Source of the DNA: an uncultured Bacillota bacterium
GTDB lineage: Bacteria; Bacillota; Clostridia; Christensenellales; UBA1242
Direction: 5' to 3'
Length of the DNA stretch: 6,498 nt
Assembly: GCA_900555365.1 (NCBI GenBank)
Contig: USKO01000040.1
Coordinates: 1 to 6,498, forward strand
Of the stretch, positions 1 through 6,498 are shown piece by piece; position 1 is the stretch's first letter; every line of letters starts with the position of its first letter. The notes under the pieces are model-generated. The model was not told the origin of the DNA, searched no databases, and worked only from the letters and a program-made list of their open reading frames with translations. A program made the position numbers and the translations under genes.

Positions 1-899
1 AACATTTTAAAAATATTATTGAGTATTTAACACCAAATGATGTACTTGTCATTAATAACACACGAGTGCTGCCAGCTCGGCTATTTGGTTACAAAGATAC
101 AGGGGCAAAAATAGAAATATTGCTTCAAAAACGAATTGATCTGAATTCGTGGCAGATAATAGCAAAACCTTTTAAGCGTCTGAAAGAAGGTACAAAAATA
201 ACATTTTCAAAAGATTTATATTGCGTCATAGACAAAAAAGAAGATTATGGCATGTGCGAGATAACATTTTACTATCAAGGAGTTTTTGAAGATAAATTAA
301 GCGAAGTTGGACAAGTTCCATTGCCACCTTATATTCACGAAAAATTAAAAGATAAAGAGCGTTATCAAACAGTTTATGCAAAAATAGAGGGTTCTTCAGC
401 CGCGCCAACCGCGGGACTACATTTTACTCAAGAACTTTTAAACAAAATCAAAGCCAAAGGTGTGGAAATTATTGAAGTGCTGCTTCATGTAGGACTTGGT
501 ACTTTCAGACCAGTTAAGGAAGACAATATTCTCGCTCATCAAATGCACAGCGAATATATTGAAATGAGTGAAGAAAATGCCAGTAAACTTAATTTAGCCA
601 AAAAAGAAGGAAAGAGAATTATTGCCGTTGGAACAACTTCAGTAAGAGTGCTTGAAAGCTGTTCTAGCGAAAGGGGAGAAATTATTCCATGTAAAAAAGA
701 AACAGACATTTTCATATATCCTTCATACAAATTTAAATTTGTAGATGCTTTAATAACTAATTTTCATCTTCCTGAAAGTACTTTAATTATGCTTGTATCG
801 GCTTTCACGGGTTATGACCAAACCATGAAAATTTATGATATTGCAGTAAAAGAAAAATATAGATTCTTTTCTTTTGGAGATGCAATGTTTATTATATAG
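1..899 (+). CDS. queA: S-adenosylmethionine:tRNA ribosyltransferase-isomerase (QueA), 5' end cut by window edge
   Basis: QueA transfers and isomerises the ribosyl part of S-adenosylmethionine onto 7-aminomethyl-7-deazaguanine in tRNA, giving epoxyqueuosine at wobble position 34; it is a cytoplasmic enzyme. The reading frame is open from base 3 (first whole codon) to the TAG at 897-899, giving 298 visible residues. The family is usually about 340 residues, so roughly 40-45 N-terminal residues lie outside the window. Family motifs are clear: VLVINNTRVLPARLFG near the left edge, GSSAAPTAGLHFT at 390-428, HVGLGTFRPV at 486-515, GTTSVRVLES, TNFHLPESTL at 756-785, and the C-terminal FSFGDAMFI. The GTG at 66 lies inside the conserved TRVLPARLFG block, so it is an internal valine codon and not the start. 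tgt follows 62 bases downstream on the same strand, the usual queA-tgt pairing. No frameshift or missing motif is seen. Confidence 0.97.
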   Translation, partial: HFKNIIEYLTPNDVLVINNTRVLPARLFGYKDTGAKIEILLQKRIDLNSWQIIAKPFKRLKEGTKITFSKDLYCVIDKKEDYGMCEITFYYQGVFEDKLSEVGQVPLPPYIHEKLKDKERYQTVYAKIEGSSAAPTAGLHFTQELLNKIKAKGVEIIEVLLHVGLGTFRPVKEDNILAHQMHSEYIEMSEENASKLNLAKKEGKRIIAVGTTSVRVLESCSSERGEIIPCKKETDIFIYPSYKFKFVDALITNFHLPESTLIMLVSAFTGYDQTMKIYDIAVKEKYRFFSFGDAMFII

Positions 900-921
900 G
901 TGGTTTATCACGCATAATAGC

Positions 922-935
922 TACAATATATTGTA
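922..935. repeat. 14-bp perfect palindrome in the queA-tgt gap
   Basis: TACAATATATTGTA reads the same on both strands and lies 12 bases before the tgt Shine-Dalgarno. As DNA it could be a small operator; as RNA it could form a weak hairpin with a 5-bp stem and UAUA loop. TACAAT alone resembles a -10 box, but no acceptable -35 lies 16-18 bases upstream. No function can be assigned. Confidence 0.35.
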
Positions 936-947
936 TTTTTATCGAAT

Positions 948-2089
<1,142 letters not shown>

Positions 2090-2123
2090 CAAAACAGTTT
2101 GCTTAAATAATTAAGTTTCAATT

Positions 2124-2153
2124 TAAATCAGCGAGCTAGCTGATTTATTTTTT
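2124..2153 (+). terminator. Rho-independent terminator of the queA-tgt unit
   Basis: A 9-bp perfect stem (TAAATCAGC at 2124-2132 pairing with GCTGATTTA at 2139-2147) has a six-base GAGCTA loop and is followed at once by six T (2148-2153). It lies 35 bases after the tgt stop and upstream of the rny promoter, so it separates the two transcription units. Confidence 0.88.
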
Positions 2154-2170
2154 CTATATCTTTAAATTAT

Positions 2171-2199
2171 TTGACTTATCTAAAATATTTTTATATAAT
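2171..2199 (+). promoter_or_regulatory. Sigma-A promoter of rny
   Basis: The -35 is TTGACT (2171-2176), the spacer is exactly 17 bases, and the -10 is the consensus TATAAT (2194-2199). Predicted transcription start is about 2205-2207, giving a leader of about 34 bases. The promoter sits just after the queA-tgt terminator, which supports separate transcription of rny. Confidence 0.88.
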
Positions 2200-2205
2200 T
2201 TTTAT

Positions 2206-2223
2206 GATAGGAAATTTCCTATC
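2206..2223. promoter_or_regulatory. 18-bp perfect palindrome at the rny transcription start
   Basis: GATAGGAAATTTCCTATC is a perfect inverted repeat starting 7 bases after the -10 box, where +1 is expected. The symmetry continues outward after one T/T mismatch, so 2199-2230 has 15 of 16 complementary pairs; the right arm reaches the Shine-Dalgarno and the left arm touches the -10. It could be an operator that blocks RNA polymerase. Alternatively it gives a 5'-terminal mRNA hairpin (7-bp stem, AAUU loop) affecting stability or translation. The symmetry is seen; either role is inference. Confidence 0.6.
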
Positions 2224-2239
2224 TTAAAAAGGGGATATT

Positions 2240-3829
2240 ATGAGCAGTTTAAGCATGTTATGCAGTGCTGCTGTAACCGCCGGAGTTGTAAGTGGAGTAA
2301 TCGCCTTAGTTTTGGGCGTAGTACTCGGAGCTATAATATATAAAATAGTCGCTAGCAAAAAAATTGGCAGAAGTAAAACTAATGCTGTTAAAATTATAGA
2401 AGAGGCGTACGCAGAAGCAAAGAGCATAAAAAAAGAATCTATTTTAGAGGCCAAAGAAGAGGCTCAAAAAATTCGAGATGACGCTAATGAAGAAGCAAAA
2501 GAGCGTAGAGGAGAAATCCAAAAACAAGAAGAAAGACTAGATCAAAGAGAAGAATACATTACAAAAAAAGAAACTTCTCTTGACAACAAACAGGAACAAC
2601 TTGAAAATGAAAAAGCACAGCTTGAAAAAGACAAACTAGAACTTAACGAAAAAATTTCCCAGCAAGAGCAGATTAAAGAGCAGATGCTAGAGAAATTAGA
2701 AAAAATTTCTGGGCTTACAAAAAAAGAAGCAAAGGATATTCTAATTGAAAGTATAACCGATGACGCCAAAAAAGATGCTGGCTTGCTAGTTAAAAAAATT
2801 GAAGATGAAGCTAAAGAAAAGGGAGACAAGATCGCTCAAGATATTGTAATGGCTGCTATTCAAAGATGCGCAACTGACCTTTCTTCAGAGATGACAGTTT
2901 CAACAGTTGCTCTTCCAAATGATGAAATGAAAGGAAGAATCATCGGAAGAGAGGGACGAAATATTCGTTCAATTGAAAGCGCGACAGGCGTTGAACTTAT
3001 AGTTGACGATACTCCAGAAACCATCACTGTGTCAAGCTTTGATCCTATCAGGAGAGAAATTGCAAGATTGAGCCTTGAAAAGCTTATTGTAGATGGGCGT
3101 ATTCATCCTGGTCGTATAGAAGAAGTTGTTGAAAAGGCAACTAAAGATGTAGACAGAACCATAAAAGAGGCCGGTGAAAATGCATGCAATGAAGTTGGAA
3201 TTTACAATTTAAATCCAGAACTTGTCAAAGTTTTAGGTAGACTAAAATTTAGAACTAGTTATGGGCAAAATTGCTTAAAACATAGCATTGAAACCTCCAT
3301 TATTGCAGGGCTTATTGCAACTGAATTAAATGCAAATGTTCAAGTGGCAAAGCGCGGTGGATTATTACATGATATTGGAAAAGCTCTTGATCATGAAATA
3401 GAAGGAACTCATGTTTCTATTGGAGTTGACCTTACAAAGAAATATAAAGAAAGCGAGGCTGTTATTCATTGTATTGAAGCACACCATGGTGATGTTCCTT
3501 TCCATAGTATAGAAGCCGTCATTGTTCAAGTAGCTGATGCCATTTCAAGTTCGAGACCTGGAGCACGAAGAGAAAGCTTTGAAAATTATATCAAACGACT
3601 TGAGCAACTTGAAAGCATATGCAATGATTTCAAGGGTGTTGAAAAATCTTATGCAATTCAAGCGGGAAGAGAAGTAAGAATTATGGTAAAGCCTGAAGAA
3701 ATCAGTGATACTGATGCCATGTACCTTGCTAAAGATATAACTAAACGCATTGAAGATGAAATGCAATATCCAGGACAAATTAAAGTTGTTGTTATTCGTG
3801 AAAATAGATTTAGCGAAACAGCAAAATAA
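2240..3829 (+). CDS. rny: Ribonuclease Y (membrane-anchored mRNA-decay endonuclease)
   Basis: RNase Y is a membrane-bound endoribonuclease that initiates mRNA decay and processing in many Bacillota. The 529 residues match the family length (about 520). Order: one membrane helix (about 11-37), a long Lys/Glu/Gln coiled coil (about 45-200), a KH RNA-binding domain with the GREG loop at 236-239 inside GRIIGREGRNIRSIE, then a metal-dependent HD domain. HD features are His348 (KHSIE), His377-Asp378 in GGLLHDIGKALDHE, His391, His415-His416 (EAHHGD) and Asp433 before SSSRPGARRE. The C-terminus keeps the conserved QAGREVRIMVKPEE and YPGQIKVVVIRE blocks. The ATG at 2240 follows AAGGGG (2229-2234) by five bases and gives the expected N-terminal anchor. 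The gene has its own promoter and terminator and no co-directional partner such as ymdB close by. All catalytic residues are present. Confidence 0.98.
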   Translation: MSSLSMLCSAAVTAGVVSGVIALVLGVVLGAIIYKIVASKKIGRSKTNAVKIIEEAYAEAKSIKKESILEAKEEAQKIRDDANEEAKERRGEIQKQEERLDQREEYITKKETSLDNKQEQLENEKAQLEKDKLELNEKISQQEQIKEQMLEKLEKISGLTKKEAKDILIESITDDAKKDAGLLVKKIEDEAKEKGDKIAQDIVMAAIQRCATDLSSEMTVSTVALPNDEMKGRIIGREGRNIRSIESATGVELIVDDTPETITVSSFDPIRREIARLSLEKLIVDGRIHPGRIEEVVEKATKDVDRTIKEAGENACNEVGIYNLNPELVKVLGRLKFRTSYGQNCLKHSIETSIIAGLIATELNANVQVAKRGGLLHDIGKALDHEIEGTHVSIGVDLTKKYKESEAVIHCIEAHHGDVPFHSIEAVIVQVADAISSSRPGARRESFENYIKRLEQLESICNDFKGVEKSYAIQAGREVRIMVKPEEISDTDAMYLAKDITKRIEDEMQYPGQIKVVVIRENRFSETAK

Positions 3830-3872
3830 AATACCAATAAATCAACTGCCAATCGGATTAATTAAAAATTTT

Positions 3873-3918
3873 AAAAGAGTATAAAAATAAGTCAAATTTT
3901 AAATTATACTCTTTTTTT
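3873..3918 (+). terminator. Rho-independent terminator of rny
   Basis: A 12-bp perfect stem pairs AAAAGAGTATAA (3873-3884) with TTATACTCTTTT (3904-3915); the T run continues to 3918. The loop is large (19 bases, AT-rich) and may fold partly itself. It lies 43 bases after the rny stop codon. Confidence 0.75.
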
Positions 3919-3972
3919 ATGTTCTATTTCAGATAATTAAATTCATACAAAAGTTAAAAATCTACGCCGTAT

Positions 3973-4008
3973 TTGGCATATTTTTTGTCGAAAAAAATAC
4001 ATTATAAT
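3973..4008 (+). promoter_or_regulatory. Possible, irregular promoter region before the COG2426-type gene
   Basis: A perfect TATAAT (4003-4008) abuts the ATG at 4009, but it has no -35 at normal spacing, and a start from it would fall inside the gene. A second reading is TTGGCA (3973-3978) with TACATT (3998-4003) and a long 19-base spacer, which would start transcription near 4009 and give an almost leaderless mRNA. Neither is convincing. The rest of the rny-to-4009 gap holds only the rny terminator. Confidence 0.25.
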
Positions 4009-4638
4009 ATGGATTGGTTTATAGATTTTTTACAGAATAATTTTTCTAATTGCGTATGGCTTGCAATTTTAATTGTATCTATGATTCCAACGCTAGAAAG
4101 TAAAATCGCAATTCCTCTTGCTATGAATAGTGTTATTTGGGCCAAAAACTGTTTGTCACCAATAGCCACTTTTTTCATCACATCCATAGGATCAATTTTA
4201 CCATGTATTTTTATAATTTTAATTATAAGAAAATTAAAATCAAAAACTACTGGATTCGTCACTAGCAAATTTTTTCAAAAATATACTTTAAAAAGTCAGA
4301 CTGTCGTTTCTAAATCATCGAATTTAAAAAAATATATAACTCTAGCTTGTTTCGTTGCCGTTCCTTTACCATTAACCGGCGTGTGGACGGGGAGTTTGAT
4401 TGCAGGTCTTACCAATTTAAACATCAAATATTGTTTTATTGCTATATCGATAGGAGCATTTATAAGTGCCGGTGTAGTAACACTGCTTTGTACAGTTTTC
4501 TCCAATTCAATATCCTATATTTTAATGATTTCGATTCTGCTAATTATACTATTTTTATTTGCTGATTTACTTATAAGTTATATAAAAAGTATAAAACTTA
4601 AACACAAAAAAGGAATAATCAATAAAAATGACAAGTAA
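4009..4638 (+). CDS. COG2426/PF06695-type small multi-pass membrane protein ('small multi-drug export' family)
   Basis: A 209-residue, strongly hydrophobic protein of a family that databases label small multi-drug export protein; that name rests on little experiment, and neither substrate nor transport is established here. Recognition rests on two signatures: SMIPTLESKIAIPLAM at residues 24-39 (the family's P-x-x-E...IPL block, Glu30) and FVAVPLPLTGVWTGSL at 115-130 (PLPxTGxWTG). Membrane segments lie at about 13-40, 51-73, 108-134 (re-entrant-like, Pro/Gly-rich), 138-164 and 168-191, with a Lys-rich cytosolic tail. The Pro-rich membrane motif recalls DedA/VTT proteins, a loose comparison only. 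The ATG at 4009 is preferred because the first hydrophobic block is needed, but no Shine-Dalgarno precedes it. A TTG at 3973 would add 12 residues and also lacks one. The last five codons form part of the terminator shared with the convergent neighbour. Confidence 0.85.
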   Translation: MDWFIDFLQNNFSNCVWLAILIVSMIPTLESKIAIPLAMNSVIWAKNCLSPIATFFITSIGSILPCIFIILIIRKLKSKTTGFVTSKFFQKYTLKSQTVVSKSSNLKKYITLACFVAVPLPLTGVWTGSLIAGLTNLNIKYCFIAISIGAFISAGVVTLLCTVFSNSISYILMISILLIILFLFADLLISYIKSIKLKHKKGIINKNDK

Positions 4639-4655
4639 TCCTTGTCATTTTTATT
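4621..4655. terminator. Bidirectional terminator between convergent genes, containing both stop codons
   Basis: A perfect 15-bp inverted repeat (4621-4635 with 4641-4655) has a five-base TAATC loop. The core pairs ATGACAAG with CTTGTCAT, flanked by A runs on the left and T runs on the right, so either strand yields a hairpin with a U-rich tail. The stop codon of the + strand gene (4636-4638) is in the loop, and that of the - strand gene (4651-4653) is in the right arm. Confidence 0.9.
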
Positions 4656-6369
4656 TCCAATATTTTATTAGCATATATCTTTTTAAATAATATCTAATAG
4701 GTAACAGAGCTATAATCATAAGCATCGGCAATATTAAAGTTGTTGCATAGAGAGCGAAATTCGTTGTATTTAAACCGAATATAAAATTTAAACCTACAAC
4801 AACGCCGCATCCCAAAATAGAATAAAGCCAAATTTGCCACTGCGGAATCATTTGAGAAGGTAGCCATCCTCTATACTTTTTATAATTGTAAAATTTTATT
4901 AATACATCAATAATTACAAGAGCTGGCAATAGTATAAACAGAAAGTTTGTATTAGAATTTAGGTTGCCAGTTTGCATAAGTGAAATGAACAAAATAGCAG
5001 AAAAAGTTGCGGTCAATAAGAAAATAAATAAAGAGAGATAGAGATATAATTTATTGGTATTATGTTCATTTTTCTCTGCAGGTTTCTTGTATACATTAAA
5101 AGAAATATTTTGATCATTATAAAAAGATTTTAAATCGTTGTAATCGTAGAGAGCATCTTCTCTTATTTCTTTATTTTCATTGTTTGATCTTGAATATAAC
5201 CTTGAAAGAATTTCTTTATGAGATGGATCGATGCTTCTGTCCCGTTTGGGAGCGGGGAGTTTGGTTTCTTTGTTAGCGCCATATTCTGGTATGATTTTTA
5301 ATCTTGGAGGCTCAATCTTTCTTGCCTTCTCAACAGTTGAAGCATCAATGCGCTTGGTAATGAATTTCCCATCATCTTGATGAGGCTCTTCGTCCTTTTC
5401 TTTTTTCTGATTGATGGTAGGAAATCTCTGCGCCATATGTCTTGAATAGTCATATATATTATTTTTTTGATAAGAGGCATCCTTGCTTTCAATAGAGGAT
5501 TTAAAATTCTCAATACTTGCTCTTGTTCTTTCATTTGATTCTGTCAAAGAGTCGGTAGCTACCATAGAAATTTGATCTTCAGCAAAACTTCTCTTTTTGC
5601 GATACTTGTTTATATCTTTTGAAATATCATATATTCTCTTATTATATTCATCAACATCTTTAGAAGAAATGAAAACTGCGTCATCTTTTTTTGGTTCTTC
5701 TTTTAATTGCGGCTGTGATACTTCCTTTTCATCCATAGTGACGAAAGTTTCTTTTTCGTTATTATTTTCTTTCTCTTGAATTATCGTTTCAGACTCAATT
5801 GTTTTTAGCGTGCTAGGGTGTTGTAGTAGTTCCTCTTTTGAAGATGTTGAAACAGATTCGGTTTCATTTGTTTTTGCTATTTCAAAATATTCTCTCTTCT
5901 CTGTTTGAGAACCATCAATATCAGAAAAATCAAAATAGTCATTAGTGTCTAACTCTTCCTCATCCTCGTTTTCGTCATTAAAAGCTTCTTCGTGAATAGG
6001 GGATTGCTGAACTTGTGGAGAAGTTACATTTTGATTAGAACTATCTTCATTACCATCGTTAAAATCTCTAAAAACATCAATATTATTTCTATCAAAATAA
6101 TCTTTTAAGTCGCTATAAAATCGTCGTCCGCTTTCAGTGATAGAATAATATTTTCTATTAGGCCCTAAATCGCTGCTTTGCAGATATGAAGAAACATAAC
6201 CTTGCTTTTCCATTCTAGTCAAATTTGAATAAACACTTGGTTTTTTCAAATTGATTCGACCATTGCTACGATTATATATTTCGCTAATAAAATCAAGCCC
6301 ATAGAAATCTCTTTCTAATAAGCAGTTTAATATCAAAAAAGATAATTGTCCTTTAGCATACAAATCCAT
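4651..6369 (-). CDS. Membrane-anchored PadR-like transcriptional regulator (winged helix, long disordered linker, four membrane helices)
   Basis: A 572-residue protein joining two parts rarely seen together. Residues 1-95 form a PadR-type winged helix: QLSFLILNCLLERDFYG (first helices), a recognition-helix region KKPSVYSNLTRMEKQGYV at 43-59, and a wing ending GPNRKYYSITESGRRF. Residues 100-435 are low-complexity and probably disordered, very acidic at about 104-240 and mixed Lys/Glu/Ser after that. Four membrane helices follow at about 440-465, 475-493, 511-533 and 537-558. The loop between helices 2 and 3 and the C-terminal tail are Lys/Arg/Tyr-rich while the other two loops lack charge, so both ends should be cytosolic. 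Typical PadR proteins have about 100-180 residues and are soluble. The ATG at 6369 is chosen for AGAGG six bases upstream; a TTG two codons earlier is less likely. One uninterrupted frame. DNA-binding activity, ligand and targets are not shown. Confidence 0.85.
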   Translation of the reverse strand: MDLYAKGQLSFLILNCLLERDFYGLDFISEIYNRSNGRINLKKPSVYSNLTRMEKQGYVSSYLQSSDLGPNRKYYSITESGRRFYSDLKDYFDRNNIDVFRDFNDGNEDSSNQNVTSPQVQQSPIHEEAFNDENEDEEELDTNDYFDFSDIDGSQTEKREYFEIAKTNETESVSTSSKEELLQHPSTLKTIESETIIQEKENNNEKETFVTMDEKEVSQPQLKEEPKKDDAVFISSKDVDEYNKRIYDISKDINKYRKKRSFAEDQISMVATDSLTESNERTRASIENFKSSIESKDASYQKNNIYDYSRHMAQRFPTINQKKEKDEEPHQDDGKFITKRIDASTVEKARKIEPPRLKIIPEYGANKETKLPAPKRDRSIDPSHKEILSRLYSRSNNENKEIREDALYDYNDLKSFYNDQNISFNVYKKPAEKNEHNTNKLYLYLSLFIFLLTATFSAILFISLMQTGNLNSNTNFLFILLPALVIIDVLIKFYNYKKYRGWLPSQMIPQWQIWLYSILGCGVVVGLNFIFGLNTTNFALYATTLILPMLMIIALLPIRYYLKRYMLIKYWK

Positions 6370-6375
6370 AATCAA

Positions 6376-6380
6376 CCTCT
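6376..6380 (-). promoter_or_regulatory. Shine-Dalgarno site of the PadR-like gene
   Basis: On the - strand AGAGG lies six bases before the ATG at 6369-6367. It directly abuts the alternative TTG at 6375-6373, leaving no spacing for it, so the ATG is the better start. Confidence 0.75.
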
Positions 6381-6390
6381 ATATATTTAG

Positions 6391-6419
6391 ATTATAAACG
6401 AATACATTATCTTAGTCAA
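6391..6419 (-). promoter_or_regulatory. Sigma-A promoter of the PadR-like gene
   Basis: Read on the - strand: -35 TTGACT (6419-6414), 17-base spacer, -10 TATAAT (6396-6391), the same hexamers and spacing as the rny promoter. Transcription should begin near 6384, leaving a short leader of about 15 bases that is almost entirely the ribosome binding site. That leaves no room for a leader riboswitch or attenuator, so any control should act on the promoter DNA. Confidence 0.85.
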
Positions 6420-6470
6420 CAAATTTCGGCAATTTTTAAAAAGCTATTATGCAATACATACTAGTAAAAT

Positions 6471-6498
6471 ATTTGTCAAATTATAGCAAATTTGATAT
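6471..6498 (+). promoter_or_regulatory. Possible divergent promoter cut by the right edge, with inverted repeats
   Basis: TTGTCA (6473-6478) is a five-of-six -35 match. Seventeen bases later the window ends in TAT (6496-6498), which could be the first half of a -10 box. The same stretch holds ATTTGTCAAAT (6471-6481, symmetric around one T) and CAAATTTG (6487-6494), possible operator half-sites. Such patterns are common in AT-rich DNA. No gene is seen at 6420-6498. Confidence 0.25.

Noticed and set aside
66..68. GTG as the start of queA
   Set aside because: The frame is open to the left edge and encodes conserved QueA residues before it; this codon is the valine in TRVLPARLFG.
2542..2829. Antisense open frame of 95 codons within rny
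   Set aside because: A Ser/Phe-rich shadow of the Lys/Glu coiled-coil codons on the other strand, with no recognisable protein character.
3830..4008. Small RNA or riboswitch in the rny-downstream gap
   Set aside because: Only the rny terminator hairpin and an AT-rich stretch are visible; no conserved aptamer pattern or second hairpin with a T run.
4347..4565. Overlapping + strand open frame of 72 codons
   Set aside because: Lies wholly inside the COG2426-type gene in another frame; the main frame carries the family motifs and membrane segments.
5298..5534. Second - strand open frame of 78 codons inside the PadR-like gene
   Set aside because: Wholly contained in the linker-coding region; it probably reflects the low-complexity codons there and does not indicate a frameshift, since the main frame is uninterrupted.
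4009..6369. PadR regulator plus drug-exporter operon
   Set aside because: PadR genes often sit beside the pump they control, usually divergent or in an operon. Here the genes converge, have separate upstream regions, and the exporter name of the COG2426 family is weakly supported.
6373..6375. TTG as the start of the PadR-like gene
   Set aside because: It directly abuts AGAGG with no spacing; the ATG at 6369 is better spaced and gives the normal PadR N-terminus.

Overview
The window looks like chromosome from an AT-rich Gram-positive bacterium of the Bacillota, most likely a clostridial lineage. The basis is a full-length RNase Y, strong Shine-Dalgarno sites on tgt and rny, two sigma-A promoters with the same hexamers (TTGACT-N17-TATAAT), U-tract hairpin terminators, and low G+C. 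I see no mobile element, CRISPR array, rRNA or tRNA, and I cannot name the genus.

Layout. 1-2153: the 3' part of queA followed by tgt, both on the + strand. These are two core enzymes of queuosine tRNA modification, ending at a hairpin terminator. 2171-3918: rny (RNase Y) as an apparently single-gene unit, with its own near-consensus promoter, a perfect 18-bp palindrome exactly where transcription should begin, and its own terminator. 3919-4638: a COG2426/PF06695-type small polytopic membrane protein with an unusual start region. 4651-6369, - strand: a 572-residue protein with a PadR-like winged helix at the N-terminus, about 340 residues of charged linker and four C-terminal membrane helices. 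It has its own sigma-A promoter at 6391-6419. The last ~80 bases are its AT-rich upstream region and may hold the start of a divergent promoter cut by the edge.

The first three genes are RNA-centred housekeeping functions: QueA and Tgt act on tRNA, RNase Y on mRNA turnover. The last two genes converge on one bidirectional terminator that contains both stop codons. The PadR-like gene is the most unusual item. It looks like a one-component regulator tethered to the membrane, so its sensing and DNA-binding parts would be joined by a disordered tether. Its ligand, targets and any link to the neighbouring membrane protein are unknown.
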